Origin: Coprinus comatus
Taxonomy: Eukaryota > Basidiomycota > Agaricomycetes > Agaricales > Agaricaceae
Assembly (NCBI GenBank): GCA_034638255.1
Contig: JAWPGT010000011.1
Location: 372,001-436,000, forward strand
Direction of reading: 5' to 3'
Length of the DNA stretch: 64,000 nucleotides
Shown here: piece by piece, positions 20,992-32,252 of the stretch
Numbering within the stretch: the first letter of the stretch is position 1
How the letters are laid out: each line of letters opens with the position of its first letter
Notes under the pieces: model-generated
What the model was told of the DNA's origin: nothing
The model's input: the letters and a program-made list of their open reading frames with translations, nothing else
Databases searched by the model: none
Position numbers and translations under genes: made by a program

Positions 20992-21890
20992 ATGGCTTCT
21001 TTGATCCCTTCAATCCCAGTTCTCACAGGCACTGCAAATTACCAAATTTGGGAAGCGCGGATAATGTCTATTGCTAACATGATCCACATGGATGGTTGGT
21101 GTGTGGCACATATGATTGATGGCAGTGCTGCAAGGCCTGCAGCTGTTAGTGGTTCACCTGCTACTGCCACCACTGCTATGGTACCCCCCACAAACACTAA
21201 TGAAATTTGGAAGTTTGATAATTGTGAGGCATTTGCTCTTGGGATGATCAATTCCTGATTGAGTGATGACATACTCTGGCATAGACAAACCACCTCCAAT
21301 GATCTGTGGAACCACCTAAAATGAATGTATGGCACATTCTCGGCAGGCGCAGCTTGTGAGCTGTATGCTTCTGCAGATTCTTTTTGGCTCTCTGGTGTGA
21401 CAGATCCCTCTAAGGAGATCTCCACCTTCTGGAATTATTTCATGCAGTTACAGCAAGCCTCGCCTCCTATCAATGTTCCTGAGATCCTTTGGGCTCTCAT
21501 GTTGATAACATGCATTCCTCCTCAATGGAGTGCAACACATGCTGTTCTCCTCGTACAATATGGTAATTCCCTTTCAACCTTAACGGTCCAGATCATCTCC
21601 GATGCAATTATGGGTGCTTGGTGGGATTCCCGTGGAGCTGCATCTGCTTCTTGTGCTGCTTCTACTGGCATTAAAAACTACAAGGGTGCAAAGCCCTATT
21701 CTAAACCCTCTAGTGGCACTCCACAGCAGCCCCAACAACAATAACAACAGAAGTCATCCGGTTCTGGCAGTGATGCTTCTGGGGGGGATAAGGATAAAAA
21801 GAAGAAGCATCAACATGGAAAATGTGGAGGCAACAAGGCAAACAAAGCCGAAGATGATGGTAATGTTGACATGATTTTGTCACCTGCTGT
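20992..21890 (+). pseudogene. copia B2 gag
   Basis: It starts MASLIPSIPVLTGTANYQIW, continues through AFALGMINS, a TGA, LSDDILWH, another TGA and MYGTFSAGAACELYASAD to ITCIPPQWSATHAV, then a Gln-rich tail and a Lys-rich end (KKKKHQHGKCGGNKANKAED). It aligns with the B1 gag in order and length. Two TGA stops at 21256 and 21322 and a TAA in the Gln tail break it. Confidence 0.75.
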
Positions 21891-23211
21891 TCTGGAGTCT
21901 TTCACCACTCCCACTAACAAACCCTCTTCCACTCATTCTCTCATCAAGAGGATGAAGACTACTGATCCACGACTCAAGGCAGTGGCTTTGAAAAAAGCTA
22001 CTGATGAAGTTGTCGTGTATGGAGTCGAGCCTTACATTGCTCCTCGTGCCACTCTTCTTCCTCCTATTGGACATCTGGTTGGTTGTACCCAGTACCAGAA
22101 GAAGAAGACAGAGGTCTTTGAAAGGATGGGTGCTTGCCTTGGCTTTGGCTTGGCTGAACCCTCTCCCCCATCACCTCCACCATTGCTTGATGCTTTGGTG
22201 TCACACATCCTTCCTGAAGAGGAAGTTGATTCATCTTTGGTTTCTACACCTGGGTCCCCCATGTGTCGATCAAAGTCTCCCTCTTATGTCCCACCTTCCG
22301 ATATTCCTGATGTGATCACAGAGGCTAATGCCTACATGAATGATCCAGACTTTGATGCAGATGCTGACTATGAGGTCAATGATGGTTGGTATAACGAGTA
22401 TGTACTATTCTTCTCTCAAGAATTCTTTATTACTAAATGGGACTTACAGAGATGCACCCAAATGGGGGGACGAACCAATGGCTCCATCAGACCCCATGTT
22501 CTAGAGCACCATCACAGACTGCCAGACATTAGTTGGACTATTTCGAGTTCTCATGTATTATCATCTACTACTGTTACTTCTTGTCCTATTTTGAATATGA
22601 CATCTTCTCCCACTTCTATTTGTGATCATTTTGTCTTACCAATGAAATATTTAAAAGATCCTAAGAATGGTGATGAATTGGTAAAAGATCTTGAATGTTT
22701 ATGCAATTTCTGTGAAGATAAAAGTAAACCTAATTATGCTAGAGAGTCTGCTATTTGGCTCCTTGATTTAGGCACTAGCTTTAATTGCACACTGCACATT
22801 AGCAACTTTATCAAGTTAGAGAATAGAGAATTTGGTGGTGTCAGAGATGCCAGCAACAATCTCATAACCATAAAAGGTCATGGGAAAATTCTCTTCCAAC
22901 ACAAAGTAGACAGAGTCACTAGAACGACTCCACTGTATCTGGTCTATTATTTAGAGTCTCTCTCCACTAGAATCATTTCACCTGGCGCCTTATGGCTACA
23001 AGGAATGAGGAGTGAGTCAAATTTAAAGCGAACCAACATATTTCATTCAAACAGAAAATTGTTCATGCATACATCACGCATCACAATGTTTAAAGTTATG
23101 GAAGATGCCCTCCACTATGTTCACACTAGGATGGTGCATCACTATACTGTGAACCAGGTGCTCTCCTATTGCACATTGAAACTTTCTGTTTATGATCTTT
23201 GGCACTGTTGA
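21871..23211 (+). pseudogene. copia B2 variable region, protease and GAG-pre-integrase
   Basis: A 446-codon open stretch. The first half is a Pro/Ser-rich segment without recognised motifs. The retropepsin site follows at SAIWLLDLGTSFNCTLHIS (about 22750-22805); it has Leu for the Ser of the DSG motif (TCA to TTA), so the protease should be inactive. The end YDLWHC meets a TGA at 23209 just before the LVHPGKEVLQQLP segment, the usual HxRLGH-type GAG-pre-integrase position. Confidence 0.75.
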
Positions 23212-24830
23212 TTGGTGCATCCTGGAAAGGAAGTATTGCAACAACTCCCAAAACACTCAGAAAAAGTACCCGAGTTTGATATTCCTATCTCTTGTCAAGT
23301 ATGTGATGGTTGTGCTCATGGCAAAATGTCCAATGATGCACATTGTCTTTCTTTGACATGAGCAAAGTCATTTTTAGAATTGATTCACAGTGATCTTCTA
23401 GAATTCCCCATTGCCTCATATCACAAGTACAAGTGGGCAATGACATTCTATGACAACTATTCTAGCCATGCCTGGATCCTCCTTCTACAAGCCAAATCTG
23501 ATGCCTTAATGGCACTTGAAAGATTCTGTGCCTTTGAGGAAAAGCAATTCAGTAACACAATTAAGCATATCCAGACCGACAATGGCAGTGAATATGTTTC
23601 TAAGAAATTTGAGGAATTCCTTCACTCAAAAGGGATAGTATATGAGACGTCTGCACCACATATACACCAGCAGAACGGTAGAGCAGAAAGACTGAACTGC
23701 ACACTTCAGGAAAAGGTACAAGCCATGCAACTTACTGCATGCTTACCAGACTCTTGGTGGGAATTTGCCCTTAACATAGCAGTTCATTGTTATAATAGAA
23801 CTCCCATCAAATGTCTTGAATGGAAAACTCCTATGGAAATAGTAACCAGGAAAAGCCAGATTTATCTGAGCTTCATGTGTTTGGCTGTGCAGCTTATGTT
23901 TTCATCCCAAAGGAATCACATGATGACAAACTATCACCCAGATCTGAATTGATGATCTTTCTTGGTTATGCTGGCACTAACTTTACGTTCATGTGATACC
24001 AGAAGGGAAATGTTATTTATACTGCGAAAACAGCTATTTTCGACGAGGGCTGGTATCCCAAATGCAAGCCAGATCACAAAAAACATAAGGACTCTGGTTC
24101 TTCTAAAAACCCCAAAATAAATTCTCCTCCTCCAGTGTCTGATGAAGATGATGAGGATACTACATCTGATCTTTATCCTGATGATCCTATGGACACATCT
24201 CAACAAGATGACAGTGATAGAACCCCTGCGCCTAGACCACAAGGTCCGATCCCCAGACCATCTACTTCTCAAAAACCTCCTGTTCCCAGTCCAAGCAAAA
24301 CTGCTCCCAGGAAAACAACAGTTGAGGAAGTCTCTGATGAAGATGATGATGACGCATTATCATATGCTGATCCCAGATCACCCATTCATCAACTGAGTCC
24401 AAGCCCTGCTCCTCATACTGACTCCACCCGTCCCATTTCTCCATCACCTGAATGACCTGCTAGACCAGTTGAACCTTTACCTTGCTGTTCTGGCAGAGAA
24501 AAGTTTGTTCCATTTAGAGAAGGTATTATCTATGGGGAGAGAACACATCTGTCTGAGATCCTACGAGATTATAATCACAATGAACCTCTACCACCTCAGG
24601 GGAGAGTTCGTCTCTGTGGTCACGATTTCAGAATCCGAAATCAACAAGATCACCCTAAAGCAGATCCACATCCTATTTCGCCCAAGGAAGTCTGAGAACG
24701 TTGCAATGAAATACACAGACAACATGAGGATGCCTCACGGCAATATGCAAGGGAACAACAACCTGACGCTATGGAAGAAGATGCAGATTGTAAGATTCAA
24801 CAGATTACTAAGGAAGGGGGGTTAGAATTG
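23212..24830 (+). pseudogene. copia B2 integrase and acidic linker
   Basis: Zinc residues CQVCDGCAHGKM precede the core: first Asp in LELIHSDLLEFP, second in IQTDNGSEYVSKKF, Glu in HQQNGRAERLNCTLQE. After a frameshift near 23870 the segment SELMIFLGYAGTNFTFM continues, then a Pro/Asp/Ser-rich linker with VEEVSDEDDDDALSY (about 24322-24366). TGA stops occur at 23359, 23995 and 24452. Confidence 0.8.
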
Positions 24831-26310
24831 ATGAACTTTTTATTGGCAAAGACAAGTTCCACATCAGTTCCTGAGCAATTCTGTGATCTTGTAAAATTGA
24901 ATCCAGAGGAACAAGAACACTGGCACAAAGCTTGTCTCAAAGAACTAGCCGTGCTCAAAAAGCGAGAAGTTTACAAGTTGGTGAAACTTCCAGAAGGAAG
25001 GAAAACTGTAAAAAAAATAGATGGGTCTTTAATGAAAAGAGTGATGGTTGCAAATGTGCTAGACTAGTTGCTAAAGGATTTTCTCAAGTTGAGGGCATTG
25101 ACTTTGATGAATTATTCTCTCCAGTAGTTAGATATGAGTCTGCTCAAATCCTGCTCAGGTTAGCCGCCCTTGAAGATTGGGACATTGAGTCTGTCAATGT
25201 AAAGATAGCATATCTCTATGGCAAACTGGATGAGGAAATCTACATGGATCAACCCAAAGGTTTCAAACTTAAGGGCAAGGAACATTTGGTCTGGAGGTTA
25301 CGACATGCATTGTATGGCCTTAAACAAGCCAGCTTGGCCTGGTGGAAGGAGATGGCATCTTCCATGAACCAACTAGGCTTCAAGCAATGTGAATCTGATG
25401 CCAGTATTTATATATATCGTCAAAAAGATGGCAAGTTTGTCATTGCTGTCATGTATGTTGATGACATACTTTTTATGGGAAATGACTCTGCCCTGCTTAA
25501 AAAGCTTAAAGGAGAGTTCATGAAAAAGTGGGAATGCCATGACCTTGGAGAAGTCAAAGAATTTCTCAGTATGCGTATTAGGAGAGATCGAGCTAATTGA
25601 AAGATCTATCTTGATCAATGTGCTTATTTAGAAAAGATCCTGGAAAGGTTTAAAATCACTGGCTCTGACCACGATACCAAACCGGCGTGAACTCCACTGC
25701 CAGAAGGGTACTATCCAGTTCCTAATGACAAGCCGATCAACTCCATCTGTTCTAGGTACCAACAGGTGATTGGATCATTGTTGTACATTATTGGCACGTG
25801 TCCAGACATTTCGTTCGCTGTGACTAAGCTAAGTCAACATTCTCATAATCCTACAGAAGAACATTTACGTAGAGCTCTCTACATTTGCAGATACCTATTA
25901 GCAACTCAGGAATACCAAATGATGCTTGATAGTTCTGGTAATGAGGGTTTCATCACTTACAGTGATTCTGATTGGGCTAGTGATCCTTCTACTCGAAGAT
26001 CCCAAACTGGTTATCTGTCCACTGTTGCATCCTGTCCAGTAGCCTGGGTCAGTTGATCACAAAAGACTATCGCGTTATCGTCCACAGAGGCTGAGTACAT
26101 GGCTATTTCCGATTGTAGCCGTCAGTCCATCTGGATCAGAAGCCTAATGACTGAACTTGGTTTGCATAATAACGAACCAATGGATATTTGTGGAGACAAT
26201 ATGGGCTCTCTCTTCATCGCGCAAAATCCTGCCATCGAGAAGAGATCAAAACACATAGACATCATTTTCCACTTCATTCATCAAGTAATTGATGAAAAGA
26301 AGGTTTAGCT
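24831..26310 (+). pseudogene. copia B2 reverse transcriptase and RNase H
   Basis: RT motifs: RLVAKGFSQVEGIDFDELFSP after a frameshift near 25040, the first catalytic position in VNVKIAYLYG (Asn where Asp is usual), ALYGLKQASLAW, and the catalytic pair in VMYVDDILFMG. RNase H follows with FITYSDSDWASDPSTRRSQ, LSSTEAEYMAISD and ENPADLLTKNLG (about 26330). TGA stops lie at 25598, 25688 and 26054. The loss of the first Asp alone would kill polymerase activity. Confidence 0.82.
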
Positions 26311-26503
26311 CTATTTTATCCCAGGCACTGAGAACCCTGCTGATCTTCTCACAAAGAATCTCGGACGTGTGAAGTTTGAATACTTCTGTGATAACTATTA
26401 CGGGTTGGAGTTTTCTAATCCCACATATAGCACTGCCAAGCGCTCAAATAATATGGTTCCAACATAAGGCGCTTCATAGCTGCCATGTTTGTATTCAGGG
26501 GAG

Positions 26504-26742
26504 TGTTGAACTATTATTAGTTCTATCATGACATTCTCGTATGGCATCACACTTGATGAATATACCTTCATGATCTATATCATGTGACCTAGTATATTCT
26601 CACACGGACCACTGTAAATATGTATATAAGTTTGTACTCTTGCATTATATACTTCAGTTCCTTTTCTACTAACAACCAATACCCTCAGTAAGTCCAGAGT
26701 CATACCTACCCATGTTTCATATACTATGCTCTTGTTTTAACA
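26504..26742 (+). repeat. 3' LTR of copia B2
   Basis: From TGTTGAACTATT to GTTTTAACA, preceded by the purine run caggggag. Compared with the 5' LTR it has an extra segment around 26560-26580. Confidence 0.85.
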
Positions 26743-26748
26743 GTAACT

Positions 26749-28050
26749 ATGATACAGACAATGGCTGGGGACAGATCTGGAAACGAGACCACTGGCCAAG
26801 CTCCAACTCTGATACTCAATAATCCTGTAACATCAACAGCTCCAGCTTCAAGTCATACAGAACCTTCTAATGTACCACCACCTGAAGCTCAACATATCAA
26901 TAATACTCTTGCTCAAAACCATTCAAATGCTTCTATTCTTGCTCCGACTTCATCCGAAACATTCAACATGAATATGATTGATCCATTACTTCGTCCCATA
27001 TCTACTTCTACTTCTCCAACTCCTGAACAACTTTCTCAAATTGATCTTGCAAAACAGAACTCCACTCTATGGCTTGGTATTACCCGCAACCGAAAAAAAC
27101 TTAACCTACCTGCTAAATTTCCTGCCAATACAATTACTCCTGAGTATGTTTATAATCTTATATTGTCCTTCTCTCACAATACTTATGAAATACTATAAGA
27201 AATCTCTGTGGAATTGATTGGGCAAGCAAAAACTCCAATGGGACATATAAAGACTTTATTGTGTTTTGGAAAGAGTTATCGGACCTGGCAAAACTGGTAA
27301 GTATAATATGTCACTTATTTCATTAAAATTTAATACTCAAGTTCCCTAATAGCAATGGCATACAGTATCAGCGCACAACAAAAAGGAGAAGCTCTTCAGC
27401 AACATAAAGTTACAGTAAGTCAATGCCTCCAGATTTCAGTGTAATAACACAAGTTATTGATGGTACCATGATAGACAACCTGTGGTCGACCTGCAAAAAA
27501 GAAATAACAGGTGCGAATCAGCAATAGGGTCTAGCATTATTAAAATATTAACCAATTTCACAGATATTTCCACTATGTTAAATGACTTTGAGTCAGGCTC
27601 AGGCAGAAGTCTTTTTTTCAACTCAAAGGTATGTTTTATTGTTATTAACTTCAAATTTCTGTGGATTTCTTATTTGAGCATATGCATATATCCTAGAAAA
27701 TATGCAACAAACCAAAAATATATATAAATGCAGATAGTATATGTTAAATGCAGTTGTTATTAGATTTGTTTAGATGTACTTATAGTAAAAGAAAATGAAA
27801 TGGTCTGCATCTATATTATGATATCCAAGCTCAGATTAAACGACATTATACAAGCTTCTCAAAAATTTGCAGAAATACTCAGGGGAATGAAACTGAGAAA
27901 AACTAATACTAAGACTATTGCAGATATGTTGGGGGATACTCAGGCCAAATTTGTGCAAGTGACTGCATTGTCATGAGGATGTATGATTTGATCCAATTTG
28001 CAAAGATTTCAGATCACATCAGAAATCCTCTGCATGACTTCTCACTGGGA
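26749..28050 (+). pseudogene. exon-bearing gene remnant of unknown function
   Basis: A 149-codon open frame (26749-27198) starts MIQTMAGDRSGNETT, is Ser/Thr/Pro/Asn-rich, and ends in a more structured part (STLWLGITRNRKKLNLPA). Further short coding-like blocks with plausible intron borders follow: donor gtaagt at 27298 with acceptor atag near 27349, and a block at about 27482-27630 (IGSSIIKILTNFTDISTML) ending in gtatgt. A block at 27830-27970 (KTIADMLGDTQAKFVQV) precedes the F-box pseudogene. Stops prevent a single model. I do not recognise the family. It may be the 5' part of the locus to which the F-box pseudogene belongs, or an independent gene broken by copia B2. Confidence 0.4.
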
Positions 28051-28135
28051 ATGACCATGCAATTGAAACAACCACAGGAAAAAGTTACCACAGTGGCACT
28101 GCAGAGTCACACACTCCTGGTTGTTCTCTCTCCGA

Positions 28136-28892
28136 TGGCACAAAGGCTCTTTAGTACTTGGATATGATCATTGCACATCAAAAGTCTTTTCAATATACAC
28201 TGGCTTCTATATACTATCCGTTCTAGTGGAACATGGCAAAGACGCATACCTGGCTGCCCTTCTTCTGGCACTGGGACCGGGAACTACTGATGGAGCCAAT
28301 ACACATTACATACATAAATTCAGTGTGTGACTGTCAGGCAAATATCTGGTTGAATTATGGCAGGGGTGCGACTTGAGACTGTCCTTATGTCGTTACGCAC
28401 AGGGAGGTTCTATGGATTTGCCAAGCCCGGATTGCTCACACTTTGGGTTTGCAAGTCCTGACAACCTTGTGGCATGTAATACTTTTTTCAAAGCTATTTC
28501 ATGGCTGATGCAAATTCCAGAGCGCAATCTATGTCACACCTTCAGACTATGTTACTCTTGCTGGAGATGAAGTCATTGAAATTTACACCATGTGGCAGCT
28601 TCAAGACAGCGGTGAAGCTTCACAAATGAACTTATTACCTCTTCACCATATTGTATGTGCTTCCGAATACTGTGCTGTTTCATACATTTTCAACTTTGAG
28701 ACATGGCTCGTTTTTGGGCATGAAGACCAAATACGGCTCACTTGCATACTGAATGGCAACGGTTCTTCCTTTGCTACCACCATACTCAGAAAAAAAGCCT
28801 CGTATGTTGATGTACCTAGAACTAGAACTCTTTTCACTTCAGCTGCTACTCTTACTCTACATTCCGACTGGAATATGGATTTCTCACTCTAA
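28136..28892 (+). pseudogene. F-box family pseudogene lacking its F-box
   Basis: It starts MAQRLFSTWI, then a TGA, and SLHIKSLFNIHWLL, matching the N-terminus of the pseudogene at 48098-49582. It then jumps directly to the middle of that protein (VEHGKDAYLAALLLALGPG; the partner has GHGENAYL) and runs through LVELWQG, SPDCSHFGFA and TWLVFGHEDQIRLT to the shared end LHSDWNMDFSL. About 650 bp including the F-box are missing, and frameshifts are present. The 3' flank (ctgggattcaaaaataaac) also matches the flank of the 48-kb copy, so the duplication included downstream sequence. Confidence 0.8.
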
Positions 28893-29396
28893 TCCTGGGA
28901 TTCAAAAATAAACTCTTCCATCTTCTTATGCAGGAAATCTCCTGTTCCTGACCTTTCGTCAAAGTATTGCCTCATGATTTCTAAACTTAACCCAATTGTG
29001 ATTGAGAACAGGATAGGGCATTGTAAGGAGCAATGTTTCCACATTTTACCTTCACTAACAAGATGAGAATGAAAAAGGAATTCATACAGGGAGGTACACT
29101 GAAGCAGTTATGGATTCCTAATTTTCTACCCTACAACATGTGTATCTTTTATATGCAATAGTAATGCCAGGAATTCTACAGTATTAAATGAGCTATCAGG
29201 CACTTCATGTCAGGTTATCATTGCACGTTGCAACTGTAAGGTTGGTAGGTCTTCGGTGTCATCATGTTGGATCAATGGTTGATCTATGTTGTGAGAGACG
29301 ATGTCCTCACACCCTTCCCCACTCTCAGAAGAAACACTCTGTTCCCAAAGCTTCAACACGTTGGCACTATTGACAAGATCCTTTCCTGACAACCAT
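28893..29396. other. stretch without a recognisable gene
   Basis: The first part is the 3' flank of the F-box pseudogene. A short minus-strand open piece ending near 29210 (LWEQSVSSESGEGCEDIVS) abuts the LTR at 29397, but I cannot assign it to any element or family. Confidence 0.4.
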
Positions 29397-29739
29397 TGTA
29401 AGGGCGACTCACGTCGGCGACAAACGGCCCGACAACTAGCGAGGAATCCAAAGTTATATTTGATTGGAAACATACTACAGAGCAGATACAACATACCTAG
29501 CGAGGAATCCAAAGAGAAAGAGTTGGGGATTCACTCGCACAGGCTACACACAATATATACTACTATACAAACAGAGACGCCAGCTATTGTCCAGAGGGAT
29601 GTTGTAACATGGACAATGGGAACAATGGGGGATGAGTCACGTGAGGGGGCAAGTCGTGAAAGCGCGAAGTCGGAACATCGGAGGATCGGTCGGTAGTCGG
29701 TGTGTTGGTGTAAGGGTCGGTGAGGAAGGTCCCCTTACA
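29397..29739 (-). repeat. LTR of gypsy family C (copy C3), no target duplication
   Basis: From TGTAAGGGCGACTC to CCCCTTACA. It is 343 bp, 22 bp shorter than other family C LTRs because of a deletion between short repeats around 29665. Flanks accat and agaac differ, and the two sides belong to unrelated sequences (an unassigned stretch on the left, gypsy D RNase H on the right), so a deletion or recombination used this LTR as an endpoint. Confidence 0.85.
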
Positions 29740-31722
29740 AGAACTAGCATCACAAGTGACAAAGATTTTGTTGTCACCAGGATTAGTGTGATCAATGGAG
29801 GTGAGGCATTCACAAGAGATTACCAATTTCTTGACATTTTCAAAGGCAGCTTGATGAGAGTCTGTCCATGAGGGAAAACTGACATCACAAGATTTGTGTA
29901 TAAGAGGATACAAAACAGACATGTAGTTTGCAAGATGAGGTAAAAATGGAGCAAGAAAATGGACAAGGCCAAGAAAATAGTGAACATCTTTAGCACAAGT
30001 TGGTGTAGGCCAGTGGACAATGCAGTCAACCTTTGATGTATCTGCTTCAATTCCTTGACATGAGATGTGATGACCAAGGAAATCAATAGAATCACAGAAG
30101 AGGCTCATTTTCTTAACCAAGCACAAGAGCCAAGCCTCATGAAGGGCTTGGAAAATGAGACGAAGATTGTGAATGTGTTCTTCAAGATTATCAGACCAAA
30201 CAATAATGTCATCCAGGTATACATGACAGATTTTGCCAATGTACTGAGAAAGGGCAGTAGAGAGACAATGTTGATGAGTTGCTGGTGAATTTTGGAGACC
30301 CATAGGCATAACTGTCCATTCGAAAAGGCCAAATGGGGTACAAGTTGCAGTATATTTAATATTGTCTGGATGCATTCGAGTTTGGAAAAATGCATTAGTC
30401 ATGTCAATTTTGCCCCAGATTTTACCACGACTGCAGTCAGCAAGAATATCATTGATCAATGGGAGTGGATATACATCAGGAATAGTGTTGTCATTTAGAC
30501 AATGATAATTATTGACCCACTGAGGTTTCACAGAATTATCATGTTTCGGAATAATAAATGATGGGGAGGAGTAAGGAGAAGATGAGGGACGAATGCAACC
30601 AGCAGCTAAATGTTCATCAATCAAAGATTTCCAGGAGTCACACCATTTACAAGGGCAAGAATAAGGATGTGGAACACACATTTTATCTGCAGCAGACAAG
30701 ATGATGCGATGGTGAACATCCTGGGGAAGAGAGTCAACATGAGGGAGAGTTTCAGCAAAGCAGTCAGAAAAATCAGTACAAATTTGTTGTTCTGCCTTAA
30801 CACACTGTTGTTTGTAGGAAATTTCATTGGCAAGGGTAGTGATACATTGTTGAAAAAGTGCAAAAACATAAGAGGTTTGAGTGTTGACAGGAGGAGTTTC
30901 AGGGCGAGTTGACTTAAGCTCACAAAAGAGGGATATCCATTGAGTCTGAATTAACTGATCACAAGAACGTAAGCTTTGAAGACATGCACAATGGCGGGTT
31001 TTGGGAGAGGCAGTAGGCTGGGAAGGCAATGGGAAGGAAGGAGAGAGGAGGAAATATTTAGATTCACAATTGAAAACAGAGCAGTATTCAGCATCCACAA
31101 CAATGTGATTTGCAGCCAAGAAATTCAGTCCAAGAATTACATCAATATGTAAGCCTGGTACAACCCAAGCTTGTACAGGAGTAGAAGAGAAAACAGAATC
31201 GGGTGAGGAGACATGAAGAGAAACAAAGTCCTTAATTAATACTCCTTTATCAGATTCCCCATGGCACCATGGACCCTTTGCAATAATGGATTCTTTGAGA
31301 GGGAAATGTTGGAGTCCAAGACAAGTAGCAAGGTCAGTCGAAATCATGGCTGTGGTAGTACCATGGTCAATAAGAGCTTTAAGAGGTGAAACATCTTTGG
31401 TGATGCCATGGACTTTGCAATCCTACCAAAGATGTTGTGAGGTAGAAGGGGGTGGGACATACTTGAGAGCATCATCACCAAATTCACATTCATCCTCCAA
31501 AACACCAGAGACTTCCTCAATAACAGCCGCAACAACAACAGAGGAGGAAGGTTGAGCTGCAGTAGAAGCAATAGTAGAGGAGGAAGGGGTAGAGGAAGAA
31601 GAAGCACCACGGAAGGGACAATGATGAGAAGGATTAGCATGGAGCCACCTTTTACGAGCCTGTTGTTCCTCAGCTTCAGACATTGGAGCCCAGTTGGCAG
31701 GATTGAAATGAATAGCAGGGTT
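29740..31722 (-). pseudogene. gypsy D protease and reverse transcriptase
   Basis: The minus strand encodes an end-of-gag segment (NWAPMSEAEEQQARKRW), then a protease-like region with ALIDHGTTTAMISTDLA (His where Ser/Thr of the D-S/T-G site is usual), a TAG stop near 31423, and an RT with PSSSPYSSPSFIIPKHDNS, first Asp in IWGKIDMTNAFFQTRMHP, VMPMGLQNSPATHQHC and the pair in HVYLDDIIVWSDNL, followed by the RNase H start KIFVTCDASS. The RT frame (from 31347) is open and both catalytic motifs are intact, but RNase H and integrase are gone; the frame reads on into the family C LTR and stops at 29584. Confidence 0.8.
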
Positions 31723-32044
31723 TGTCAGAATGGTAGAGAGTGATGTTGAGAATGAGAGTGATGTTGAGAGAGAGTTAAGCTCAGACACAGACACAGACAC
31801 AGAAAGAAGGGAATTGATTGGATAGTTTGGCTAAGACATGAGGGACTTATATATCTACCAGAACAAAAAACAATCAAAAGGGGAGAACAATAAGGACCCT
31901 TGCCAGCACACAAAGGAAATATATACATAAGTAACATAATAAGGGAAAAGAACATTATAAAAGAGTCCAGAACATCAGGATAAGATAAGTGGAGTGATTA
32001 GGAAAGATGGATAAGATAAGGAGATATCTGGGAAAAACCTAACA
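31723..32044 (+). repeat. solo LTR of family I in gypsy D
   Basis: From TGTCAGAATGG to AAAACCTAACA with the perfect 5-bp duplication gggtt (31718-31722 and 32045-32049). It contains a cagacacagacacagacac run and is the longer relative (322 bp) of the solo LTR at 11026-11222. The strand assignment is provisional because no coding copy of the family is present. Confidence 0.9.
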
Positions 32045-32049
32045 GGGTT

Positions 32050-32152
32050 ACACTCAGCACAGTCATGATCAGCAAAGATCATCTGACAATGGAAACAACC
32101 TTTGAGACAGTGGAGGCATTCACGACATTCATCAGTCAAACGGGGTGTGTGT

Positions 32153-32186
<34 letters not shown>

Positions 32187-32191
32187 GGGGT

Positions 32192-32252
<61 letters not shown>

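Larger units (their letters stand above)
20488..26742 (+). mobile_element. Ty1/copia retrotransposon B2, decayed but structurally nearly full length
   Basis: LTR (20488-20707), initiator-tRNA-type primer-binding site, leader, gag, variable region, protease, GAG-pre-integrase, integrase, RT, RNase H, polypurine tract (tcaggggag, 26495-26503) and LTR (26504-26742). The two LTRs are 220 and 239 bp and visibly diverged, so it is old. Flanks cataa and gtaac do not match: the left flank is gypsy A gag, the right flank an unrelated remnant, so one side has been rearranged. Most in-frame stops are TGA. Confidence 0.87.

Noticed and set aside
20992..26310. TGA read as a sense codon in the old elements
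   Set aside because: TGA replaces residues of different kinds (Arg, Lys, Cys) in relatives, and host genes use TGA-free frames normally; C-to-T decay is simpler.
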